Source: Halobacteriovorax sp. (GTDB taxonomy: Bacteria > Bdellovibrionota > Bacteriovoracia > Bacteriovoracales > Bacteriovoracaceae). Taken from it: DNA of 7,186 nucleotides. Of the stretch, positions 1 through 6,620 are shown in pieces. The stretch is from contig NZAF01000044.1 of the NCBI GenBank assembly GCA_002686115.1, positions 7,018 to 14,203 of the forward strand, in the 5' to 3' direction. Numbering within the stretch: position 1 is the first letter of the stretch; each line of letters starts with the position of its first letter. The translations under genes and the position numbers were made by a program. The notes under the pieces are model-generated. The model was not told where the DNA came from. It saw nothing but the letters and a program-made list of their open reading frames with translations, and did not search any database.

Positions 1-2
1 TT

Positions 3-431
3 TTTTGTGACTTTCTTAGTTGCTTTTTTTACAGTTGGCTTTGAATCAGAAGACTTCTTCGTAGACTTCTTTGTTGTCTTTTTTGTTCCTGACTTCGCAG
101 CAACCTTAGCTTTTGAAATCTCATCTTTTACGTGCTTTTCAATATTCTTTTGAAGTTTGTTGAGTTCTTTTACCTGTTCATCTAAGAACTTTCTGGCTTT
201 CTTAAGCTCATCTTGGATTGTCTTATCAATTAGTTTCTCAAGGGAAGCCTTTTCTTTGTGAATCTTTGATACAACTTTATTAAGATCTTTTTCTACAACG
301 TTCTTCACTTCTTTTTCTGCATCTTTAACTAGTGACTTTACTGTCTTTTGAAGCTCTTTAATTGATTTTCCTTCAACAATAGACTCAACTTGTTGTTTGG
401 CATCTTTGAATGCTTTTAATACATTTTTCAT
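3..431 (-). CDS. Coiled-coil protein with lysine-rich, histone-H1-like C-terminal tail (3' end outside window)
   Basis: The frame is open from the ATG at 431 to the left edge, giving 143 residues with no stop, so the C-terminus is missing. Residues 1-105 are highly charged and rich in K, E, V and L in a heptad-like pattern (for example SIKELQKTVKSLVKDAEKEV), with no Pro, which suggests a long helix or coiled coil. From about residue 108 the composition changes abruptly to K/T/S/A-rich low complexity with repeated TKK and AKK units (KSGTKKTTKKSTKKSS, then KKATKK). Such tails resemble eukaryotic histone H1 and bacterial H1-like or AlgP-type proteins that bind DNA or polyanions. I see no signal peptide or membrane segment. 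The start at 431 is preferred over the in-frame ATG at 449 because AAGGAG lies 6 bases before 431, while 449 has no good ribosome site. The gene lies 51 bases downstream of nadE on the same strand and may be read through from it. A nucleoid-associated or polyanion-binding role is inference from composition only; no named family is recognised. Confidence 0.8.
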   Translation of the reverse strand, partial: MKNVLKAFKDAKQQVESIVEGKSIKELQKTVKSLVKDAEKEVKNVVEKDLNKVVSKIHKEKASLEKLIDKTIQDELKKARKFLDEQVKELNKLQKNIEKHVKDEISKAKVAAKSGTKKTTKKSTKKSSDSKPTVKKATKKVTK

Positions 432-437
432 CTCTCT

Positions 438-443
438 CTCCTT
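438..443 (-). promoter_or_regulatory. Ribosome binding site for the H1-like coiled-coil gene
   Basis: The minus strand reads AAGGAG here, six bases before the ATG at 431. It lies inside the short extension that would be translated if the upstream ATG at 449 were used, and so it decides the start in favour of 431. Confidence 0.7.
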
Positions 444-482
444 ACTCATACGATTTGGCCTTATTTTATTACTTTCTAACTA

Positions 483-2216
483 TTAAAACTTCTTCGTTAT
501 TGGAATTCTTCTACCAAAACCAAAACTTTTTGCCTTTAATTTTATAATCGGGCAAAACTGGGCCCTCTTATATTCAGACAAGTTGTTTAATCTCACAACT
601 TTAGCTACATCATCAACATTAAATCCTAGATCGATTAAATCTTTCATATCATACTTGTATGACAGGTAGCCCTCTAAGATAGCATCTAAGACCTCATATG
701 GAGGTAGACTTTGCTCATCTTTTTGATCCTCTCTAAGTTCAGCACTTGGTGGTCTATTGATGACTTCCTCTGGAATAATATCTTGATAAGATTTGTTAAT
801 GTAGCGGCATAATTCAAAGACTTCACTCTTATAAAGGTCACCTAGAGGGCTTATTGCACCAACAGAGTCCCCATACAGAGTACTATAACCTACTGCTAGT
901 TCAGACTTATTCGAAGTATTGATAACGATAGAGCCTGTTTGATTACTTCTTGCATAGATAAGAGCGCCTCTTATACGGCTTTGAATATTTTCATCAGCTA
1001 ATCCGTCTAATGCTTCAAAGTTTTCCTTAAAGGAATTTCTAATTGCACTGTGAAGAAATTTAATCGGCTGTGTAGTTAGTTTAATTCCGAGATTATCACA
1101 TAATTTCTTTGAAATTTCGTAACTTAAATTCGCAGAAAACTGGCTAGGCATATACACGGCTTCTACTTCTTGCTCACTACTTTTAAAAAGACCTAAGAGG
1201 GTGAGGACAAGTGCAGAGTCAATTCCTCCTGAAAGAGCTACTAAAAACTTTTTTGCTCCGATCTTATTTGCGTAATCCATAATTCCTAAGTGAAGTGCAT
1301 GAAGAGCTGTTCTCGCACTATCATCATCAAATTTTAATAACTTAGGTGGCTTTGTATCGTAACATAGTTGAGTATCGAAAAGAGTTTCAAAACTATATTT
1401 AGACTTACTTTCTTCGCATTTTTGATCTACTAATTTTGCATCTTGAAGATCATCAGTGATCAAGTCTTCTTTAAAGCTTAAGGCCTTATGAGAAATAGTC
1501 TGATCTTTTAATATAAAGCTTGCCCCATCAAATACAATCTCATCTTCTGAACCAACGCGATTCACATAGTAAAAAGGTATATTTGAAAATTGAGTTGAAA
1601 TCTCTTTCGCCCTTGTCATACGACTATTTTCTTTACCTAGGTGAAAAGGACTCGCAGAAAAGTTAAAAATACCATTTAAGGTTTTATCTTTAGAGATTTC
1701 ATGTAGCTTTTCAACAGGATTAAAGTCGTAATGAGGTGAGAACCACATGTCTTCACAGATTAAAATACCAAATGAAAGATCTTGATATGTCCATATTGAA
1801 GCTTCTTTACCTGGACTATAATATTTTGCCTCATCAAATATATCATAAGAAGGAAGTAGGCACTTTGTGTAGATGACTTCTAGGCTTTTGTGATCGCTGA
1901 GTTCAAGCACAACATTCTTAATTTGAGCAGGAATATCGTTTTCGATCCTATAATCTAATCCACCAAGTAAAAGGACACTGTTATTTCTTTTTTTCTCTTT
2001 CCACCAGGTTTTTATATCGTCTAAAAAAATATGATAATTTCTTATAAATTCCTTTGTTAAGAGAAGGTCTTGAAGAGGGTATCCACATAAGAAAAGCTCA
2101 GGAAAAAGATTTATTGAGTTTTCAAAAGTGCCTTTTTCTTCTTCCCTTTTAAGGTATGAAAAAATTTCATTAAAATCGGCAATAGTATGGTGAGTTTGAT
2201 GTAGGTTTATTTGCAT
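483..2216 (-). CDS. nadE: Glutamine-dependent NAD+ synthetase
   Basis: It makes NAD+ from nicotinic acid adenine dinucleotide, ATP and glutamine, the last step of NAD biosynthesis, in the cytoplasm. The 577 residues match the usual two-domain form. Residues 1 to about 260 are a nitrilase-type (C-N hydrolase) glutaminase with the full catalytic triad: E40 in LFPELFLCGYP, K118 in TKCLLPSYDIFDE and C154 in GILICEDMW. Residues from about 300 to the end are the ammonia-dependent synthetase domain. It has the ATP-pyrophosphatase P-loop LSGGIDS at 328-334, and the family motifs NTSNKSELAVGY (433-444), LYGDSVGAISPLGDLYK (447-463) and RPPSAELREDQKDE (488-501). The ATG at 2216 is the furthest-upstream start; an in-frame stop lies 10-12 bases before it. 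Only a weak GAGAAG-like ribosome site precedes it. It diverges from trmFO across 71 bases. Nothing is missing or broken, and the assignment is close to certain. Confidence 0.97.
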   Translation of the reverse strand: MQINLHQTHHTIADFNEIFSYLKREEEKGTFENSINLFPELFLCGYPLQDLLLTKEFIRNYHIFLDDIKTWWKEKKRNNSVLLLGGLDYRIENDIPAQIKNVVLELSDHKSLEVIYTKCLLPSYDIFDEAKYYSPGKEASIWTYQDLSFGILICEDMWFSPHYDFNPVEKLHEISKDKTLNGIFNFSASPFHLGKENSRMTRAKEISTQFSNIPFYYVNRVGSEDEIVFDGASFILKDQTISHKALSFKEDLITDDLQDAKLVDQKCEESKSKYSFETLFDTQLCYDTKPPKLLKFDDDSARTALHALHLGIMDYANKIGAKKFLVALSGGIDSALVLTLLGLFKSSEQEVEAVYMPSQFSANLSYEISKKLCDNLGIKLTTQPIKFLHSAIRNSFKENFEALDGLADENIQSRIRGALIYARSNQTGSIVINTSNKSELAVGYSTLYGDSVGAISPLGDLYKSEVFELCRYINKSYQDIIPEEVINRPPSAELREDQKDEQSLPPYEVLDAILEGYLSYKYDMKDLIDLGFNVDDVAKVVRLNNLSEYKRAQFCPIIKLKAKSFGFGRRIPITKKF

Positions 2217-2287
2217 GAATGCTTCTCACAGGGTACATAGAAATCTAGAAAAGAATAACATGAAAACATAAAAAAGGTAACTTTAAA
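2217..2287. promoter_or_regulatory. Divergent nadE/trmFO intergenic region, expected to hold both promoters
   Basis: This 71-base AT-rich gap separates the divergent starts of nadE and trmFO, so at least one promoter for each direction probably lies here or just inside the coding ends. For trmFO a possible -10 is TAACAT at 2256-2261, but the matching -35 position is poor. No convincing -35/-10 pair is visible for nadE, and I see no inverted repeat suggesting an operator. The call rests on gene layout, not on a strong motif. Confidence 0.4.
2271..2278 (+). promoter_or_regulatory. Ribosome binding site for trmFO
   Basis: AAAAAGGT ends nine bases before the ATG at 2288. It is a moderate Shine-Dalgarno match and supports that start, which also places the FAD-binding motif at the expected N-terminal position. 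Confidence 0.55.
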
Positions 2288-3646
2288 ATGTCAAAAGTAT
2301 TAGTGATTGGTGCAGGTTTAGCGGGTAGTGAGGCAGCATATTTTTTAGCTCGCCACCATGTTGATGTGGTATTAATTGAATCAAAAAGAGTTAATAAGAA
2401 CCCATCACAGAAATTAGATTCATTTGCTGAGCTTGTCTGTACAAATTCATTGAAGTCACTAAAGCCTGACACAGGACATGGGCTTTTAAAGCAAGAGATG
2501 GAGTCCCTTGGCTCACTTGTTTTAAAAGTTGGAAAAGAAACGGCCGTGCCTGCTGGTGATGCTCTTGCTGTCGATCGTGAAAAATTCTCAAGAAGAATTA
2601 CAGATATCTTAACAGAACTTAAAAATGTTGAAATTGTTGATGAAGATGTCAGCAATCCTCATGAGCTGATTGATAAGTATAAGGCCGACCATTGTATAAT
2701 TGCCACAGGTCCATTAACAACAGATAATCTTTCTAAATGGATTCAAGATGACATCTCAAATGCTGACTTTTACTTCTATGATGCTATTGCACCAGTTGTA
2801 GATGCAGACTCTCTTGATTATTCTAAGCTTTATTTTAAAGATCGCCATAAACCGGTATCTGAAGAAGAAGGGGAGAATGCCGATTATCTAAATGCACCTA
2901 TGAATCAAGAACAATATGAAGATTTCATCAAAGAGTTACAGGATGCTAAAAAAGTACCTGCACAAAACTTTGAAGATTATAAATTTTTTGAGTCGTGTTT
3001 ACCAGTTGATATCATGGCGGAAAGAGGTGTTGATACAGCTAGGTTTTCATGTATGAAGCCAATCGGACTAGAATTACCTGATGGAACTTTACCATATGCC
3101 TGTGTTCAACTTAGAAAAGAGAACCTTCTTGGCAGTGCATTTAATTTAGTTGGTTTCCAGACACGTCTTACGTATTCAGAACAAGTGAGAGTATTTAGAA
3201 AGATACCAGGGTTTGAAAATGCAACTTTTCTTCATCTAGGCTCTGTACATAGAAATTCATTCCTAAATAGTAGAGAGCTTCTTAATTTTGATCTGTCATC
3301 AAAGAAATATTCTAATATTTCCTTTGCGGGTCAGATTACTGGAGTAGAGGGATACACAGAAAGCGCATCAATGGGTCTTTATGTTGCTCTTCAGGTTTTA
3401 AGAAAATTGAATGGTCTTGATATTAAGTCATTTCCTTTAGAAACGGGCATCGGTGCATTAGTAAATTATGTAATGACTGTTCCTAAGCCAACACCATCTA
3501 ATATAAATTTTGGTCTCTTGCCACCAGTAACTCTTACTAAGGAGCAAAGACGTCTACGTAAAGAGAGAAAGAAGATTAAAAAAGGTCTTGCATCAAAAAG
3601 AGCTCAAGAGTCTTTTAAAGACTTTTATTTAGAATATCGAGTGTAA
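2288..3646 (+). CDS. trmFO: Folate/FAD-dependent tRNA (uracil-54-C5)-methyltransferase TrmFO
   Basis: It methylates U54 of the tRNA T-loop to ribothymidine, using 5,10-methylenetetrahydrofolate as carbon donor and reduced FAD, in place of the SAM-dependent TrmA. The 452 residues start with a Rossmann FAD-binding motif, VIGAGLAGSEAAYFLA (6-21). They continue with the family signature ELVCTNSLKS (48-57, Cys51) and GHGLLKQEME (63-72). The second conserved cysteine, Cys237, sits in FESCLPVDIMAERG (234-247); the equivalent residue is catalytic in studied TrmFO enzymes. FAGQITGVEGYTESASMGL (346-364) is the C-terminal FAD/NAD-binding signature shared with MnmG. Length and the CTNSLKS motif separate it from MnmG (GidA, over 600 residues). 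The end is a basic, helix-like tail (about 417-440, rich in K and R), plausible for tRNA contact. It is the first gene of a tight plus-strand run, and its stop codon touches the start of the transporter gene. Confidence 0.96.
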   Translation: MSKVLVIGAGLAGSEAAYFLARHHVDVVLIESKRVNKNPSQKLDSFAELVCTNSLKSLKPDTGHGLLKQEMESLGSLVLKVGKETAVPAGDALAVDREKFSRRITDILTELKNVEIVDEDVSNPHELIDKYKADHCIIATGPLTTDNLSKWIQDDISNADFYFYDAIAPVVDADSLDYSKLYFKDRHKPVSEEEGENADYLNAPMNQEQYEDFIKELQDAKKVPAQNFEDYKFFESCLPVDIMAERGVDTARFSCMKPIGLELPDGTLPYACVQLRKENLLGSAFNLVGFQTRLTYSEQVRVFRKIPGFENATFLHLGSVHRNSFLNSRELLNFDLSSKKYSNISFAGQITGVEGYTESASMGLYVALQVLRKLNGLDIKSFPLETGIGALVNYVMTVPKPTPSNINFGLLPPVTLTKEQRRLRKERKKIKKGLASKRAQESFKDFYLEYRV

Positions 3647-4546
3647 ATGAAAGGAATATTTTTTATTGTTATAGCCTGTTTGTTATGGGCATTGGATACA
3701 CTTATTAGATATCCTCTTCTGTTTTCGGGCACGAACGCGGAAATGATCGTTTTTGCAGAACATTTGATTCTAACTCTTGTTTTCTTTCCGGCCCTTTATC
3801 GCTCACGAGCTCGCTTACTTACAATCAATCCTAAACATATTTTTTATTTTTTGATTGTAGGAGGTCTTGGTTCTGCCATCGCAACAGTTACATTCACGAA
3901 GGCGTTTGGAATTATTAATCCTTCTCTCGTAATTCTTTTACAAAAGCTTCAGCCTATCGTTGCAATAATTTTGTCTTATTATGTACTAAAAGAAAGTATG
4001 AAGCCTCAGTTCTTTCTTTGGGCGCTACTTGCATTAGTAGGTGGCTTTATGATTAGTTTTCAAGATCTTATGCCTGCGTTTAAGTTGATTGCAAAGAACG
4101 AATTCTCTTTTTCTATTGTGGCATTAAAGGGTTATGCCTTAACGATTATATCTGTTGTTGGCTGGGCATCGGCTACTGTTTTTGGAAAACTTCTCTCTAA
4201 GAAAGGCTATGGAGAAGTAGACATTATGTCTTTAAGGTTCTTGATGGGACTTCTATGTATGATGCCATTCGTCTTAAGCTTTAATGTTGAGTTTAACTTT
4301 GGAATAGATTTCTGGTCTAAGATTATTCTGCTTGCTCTATTCTCAGGTGCTCTTGGTATGTATTTTTATTATAAAGGCTTAAAGAGAATACCTGCTCATT
4401 TGTGCACTTTGGCAGAGCTTTTCTTTCCTTTTTTTGCAGTAGCTGTTAATTGGATATTTCTTGGTAAAGAATTAAGTTTTTTACAAATATTTGGCGGACT
4501 TCTGGTCCTTCTTAGTTCAACTGTGATACAATCCAAGCATCTTTAA
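3647..4546 (+). CDS. EamA/DMT-superfamily 10-TM transporter
   Basis: This is an inner-membrane protein of 299 residues, typical of EamA (DUF6) drug/metabolite transporters. I count about ten hydrophobic segments, near residues 3-19, 33-51, 64-84, 93-113, 122-140, 160-180, 195-212, 223-241, 250-271 and 277-295. The two halves show the internal EamA duplication. Each half ends in the characteristic 'LKE ... GG' pattern: VLKESMKPQFFLWALLALVGG (113-133, first half) and FLGKELSFLQIFGGLLVLL (271-289, second half). The substrate cannot be read from the sequence; family members export amino acids, purines, sugars or other metabolites. The ATG directly follows the TAA of trmFO with no gap and no ribosome site of its own, which suggests translational coupling. 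A nucleotide-sugar or glycan-precursor substrate would fit the two downstream genes, but that is only inference from position. Confidence 0.9.
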   Translation: MKGIFFIVIACLLWALDTLIRYPLLFSGTNAEMIVFAEHLILTLVFFPALYRSRARLLTINPKHIFYFLIVGGLGSAIATVTFTKAFGIINPSLVILLQKLQPIVAIILSYYVLKESMKPQFFLWALLALVGGFMISFQDLMPAFKLIAKNEFSFSIVALKGYALTIISVVGWASATVFGKLLSKKGYGEVDIMSLRFLMGLLCMMPFVLSFNVEFNFGIDFWSKIILLALFSGALGMYFYYKGLKRIPAHLCTLAELFFPFFAVAVNWIFLGKELSFLQIFGGLLVLLSSTVIQSKHL

Positions 4547-4569
4547 TAAAAAATAAATTTTCAATATAT

Positions 4570-4573
4570 GGAG
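4570..4573 (+). promoter_or_regulatory. Ribosome binding site that selects the GTG start of the decarboxylase
   Basis: GGAG ends six bases before the GTG at 4580, an ideal distance. It overlaps the in-frame ATG at 4568, which has only A/T-rich sequence upstream and no Shine-Dalgarno. The site therefore favours GTG at 4580. Confidence 0.65.
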
Positions 4574-4579
4574 AATAGA

Positions 4580-5554
4580 GTGAGTAAAAGTCCAAAATTG
4601 CTTGATGACCTTAGTGGTAAAAATTTTTTAGTTGCAGGTGCTGCTGGTTTTGTACCCTCATATGTTTGTGAGAATTACCTCAAAAAAGGTGCTAGAGTTG
4701 TAGGCCTTGATAACTTTATAACAGGTAGTAAATCGAATGTTGAGATTCTGAATAATTATGAAAACTTTGATTTTCATGAAGTAAATATTTACGAGTCATT
4801 ACCTGATTTTGGTGATATAAAGTTTGATTATATTTTATCCTTGGCTTCACCAGCTTCTCCTATAGATTTTAAAATAATACCTCTAGAAATTATGAGGGTA
4901 AATTCTGAAGGAACTTTAAATCTTTTAGAGCTTGCTAAAGAACATAATTCTGTATTTTTAGAGGCCTCTACATCTGAGGTATATGGAGATCCTGAGGTGC
5001 ATCCTCAGGTTGAATCATATGTCGGTCACGTTAATCCCATTGGTCCTCGAAGTTGCTATGATGAATCAAAGAGATTTGCAGAGGCAATGACTATGAGTTT
5101 TAAAAATAAATATAATGTTGATACACGTATCATAAGAATTTTTAACACTTATGGTCCTCGTATGCGCCCAAATGATGGTCGGGTTATCCCAAACTTTATC
5201 AATCAAGCTCTACGTGGTGATGATATTACAATTTATGGAGACGGTTCTCAAACAAGATCTTTTTCTTTTGTAACTGACTTGGTAAATGCAATGGAGCATG
5301 TTCTTATGCTCGGTGATCATATGCCTTATAATATCGGAAATCCTGATGAATATTCTATAAAAGAAGCTGCAGAAATAATTGTTAAATCTATCGGTAGTGA
5401 CTCAAAATTAACATACTGTGATCTTCCAAAGGATGATCCAAAGAGAAGACGTCCAGTTATAGATAGAGTTGCATCATTAGGTTATGGTCCTGTTGTGACT
5501 TTTGAAGAAGGCTTAAGAGAGACAGCTGAATTCTTTAAGAATTTTAGAAGCTAA
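4580..5554 (+). CDS. UDP-glucuronate decarboxylase (UDP-xylose synthase)-type extended SDR enzyme
   Basis: The family oxidises UDP-glucuronate at C4, decarboxylates it and reduces the product to UDP-xylose, using tightly bound NAD. Numbering below is from the upstream ATG at 4568 (328 residues); from the preferred GTG at 4580 the protein has 324. An N-terminal Rossmann fold (AGAAGFVPS, 23-31; D48 in GLDNF for the NAD ribose) is followed by UXS hallmarks. These are SLASPASPIDF (91-101), STSEVYGDPEVHPQ (134-147), GHVNPIGPRSCYDESKR (153-169, catalytic Y164 and K168), RIFNTYGPRMRPNDGRV (190-206) and YGDGSQTRSFSFV (223-235). Together they separate it from galactose-4-epimerases and dTDP-glucose dehydratases. 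One oddity is that the third Gly of the canonical GxxGxxG loop is Pro30, read directly from codon ccc. Another is PVID near 296-299, where relatives usually have PDI or PDT. The substrate class is well supported; full activity is less sure. The gene lies between the transporter and a glycosyltransferase. Confidence 0.88.
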   Translation: MSKSPKLLDDLSGKNFLVAGAAGFVPSYVCENYLKKGARVVGLDNFITGSKSNVEILNNYENFDFHEVNIYESLPDFGDIKFDYILSLASPASPIDFKIIPLEIMRVNSEGTLNLLELAKEHNSVFLEASTSEVYGDPEVHPQVESYVGHVNPIGPRSCYDESKRFAEAMTMSFKNKYNVDTRIIRIFNTYGPRMRPNDGRVIPNFINQALRGDDITIYGDGSQTRSFSFVTDLVNAMEHVLMLGDHMPYNIGNPDEYSIKEAAEIIVKSIGSDSKLTYCDLPKDDPKRRRPVIDRVASLGYGPVVTFEEGLRETAEFFKNFRS

Positions 5555-5567
5555 TATTCTATCTATT

Positions 5568-6620
5568 ATGAAGATTGTTGTTAGTGCAGATGCTATTATA
5601 AATAGAGATTACTACTTAGAATGTATTGAAACCGTTCTTGATCAAATTGGTGAAAGTGCAGAACTTTATGTTCTTGTACACAAGAAGGGTAGTGTTCTTG
5701 GGCATGTGGAGATGAGAAAGATTCATTCTTCTTTTCTTTCCAATGTTTGTAAATCATGGGAAGACTTTTTAAAAAATAGTTACCTCATCCCTGGTGCCAG
5801 TAAAAATCTTTTTATCCCTTGTTCTGTTGATTTAATTATAAATATTTCAAGAGGCTTCTCTCACGGGATTAAGAAGTGTGAGAATACCAAGCAGATTACA
5901 TTTCTGGTTGAAGATATCAATCAGTTAAAGAGAAATAAAAGCTTTAAAGAAAAAATCTTTTCTCTTTTTATAAAGGCCCATCAAATTAAGTCTCAAAGAC
6001 AAGCTGATGAAATTTGGACAAGTGATAAATCTCTAGTCTCAAGTAGCTTTCATGGTAGTGTTAAAGAAGTACTGCCACCAGTGAAATTAAGTGACTATAA
6101 AATCATACCTAAAATGCCAGGAAATGAATATTTTCTTATTAATGCAGAGTCTGTTTCTTCGTCAATGGCCAAAGAATTGATCGATCACTATAAAGAAAAG
6201 AATATGCTTTTTAAATTCATTGGTATTGATATTCACTTATCAGCTTTAAAAGAAGGAAATGAGACCTTCTTTTTTGGAGATAAATGCTCTGGTGAACTTG
6301 CACCACTTTTAAGTTCAGCGAAGTATCTAATTGATTTTGAACAAAATAAATTGCCAATCCAATCTCTAAAGATGATGTGTTGTGGAGGTCAGGTTCTTAA
6401 CCCTGGTAACCGTTTCATTGAGTTTGGCCTTGGTTTTCATGAATTAGATAATTATCTTTGTGATGATTTCATAAAATTACCAAAAGAAGAGGCGAAGAAG
6501 ATTCGTGGACGTGCAATTGTATATGATGAAGTTCGATTTAAGCATTTCTTAAAAAATGAATTAGCTAGAATTGAAAATGAATCAAGTCCATATAATGTAG
6601 ATAATGAAGACTGCTGCTAA
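5568..6620 (+). CDS. Divergent GT4-like (GT-B fold) glycosyltransferase
   Basis: The 350 residues follow the layout of GT4 enzymes of the WbaZ/mannosyltransferase kind but at low similarity. The N-terminal half has KIHSSFLSNV (51-60) and VDLIINISRGFSHGIK (87-102), matching the family's 'SFL' and 'YDLVISSS..AKGV' stretches. Next come DEIWTSDKSL (147-156) and VLPPVKLSDY (168-177), equivalent to the 'I-YPPVD' linker. The C-terminal domain begins with a YFLINAESVSS-like strand (188-198) and FKFIGI (215-220), and ends with MMCCGGQVLNPGNRFIEFG (269-287), matching 'EAMACGTPVIAYG..GALE'. The EX7E donor-binding pair is not preserved: the second Glu aligns with Lys268. The 'CHTP' motif after the first half is also absent. 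There is no signal peptide or membrane segment, so it is cytoplasmic or peripheral. It starts 13 bases after the decarboxylase, without a visible ribosome site, and may be coupled to it. The donor could be UDP-xylose by context, but this is inference; an inactive or altered-specificity enzyme is possible. Confidence 0.6.
   Translation: MKIVVSADAIINRDYYLECIETVLDQIGESAELYVLVHKKGSVLGHVEMRKIHSSFLSNVCKSWEDFLKNSYLIPGASKNLFIPCSVDLIINISRGFSHGIKKCENTKQITFLVEDINQLKRNKSFKEKIFSLFIKAHQIKSQRQADEIWTSDKSLVSSSFHGSVKEVLPPVKLSDYKIIPKMPGNEYFLINAESVSSSMAKELIDHYKEKNMLFKFIGIDIHLSALKEGNETFFFGDKCSGELAPLLSSAKYLIDFEQNKLPIQSLKMMCCGGQVLNPGNRFIEFGLGFHELDNYLCDDFIKLPKEEAKKIRGRAIVYDEVRFKHFLKNELARIENESSPYNVDNEDCC

Noticed and set aside
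429..449. Alternative start of the H1-like gene at the ATG at 449
   Set aside because: The strong AAGGAG site lies inside this extension and is ideally placed for the ATG at 431. The sequence before 449 has only a weak AGG.
432..482. Terminator or strong promoter in the nadE to H1-like gene gap
   Set aside because: The 51 bases contain no stem-loop with a U-run and no convincing -35/-10 pair, only AT-rich sequence and the downstream ribosome site.
2391..2591. Minus-strand open frame of 66 codons inside trmFO
   Set aside because: It is fully inside the conserved trmFO N-terminal domain, on the other strand, with no supporting features.
2245..2655. Minus-strand open frame of 136 codons across the start of trmFO
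   Set aside because: It lies opposite strongly conserved trmFO motifs, is Ser/Thr/Phe-rich as antisense frames often are, has no ribosome site, and would cover the nadE/trmFO promoter gap. It is a shadow frame.
6612..6617. C-terminal Cys-Cys of the glycosyltransferase as a lipidation signal
   Set aside because: CC prenylation is a eukaryotic Rab feature and is not established for bacterial glycosyltransferases. Without other support it is only a curiosity.
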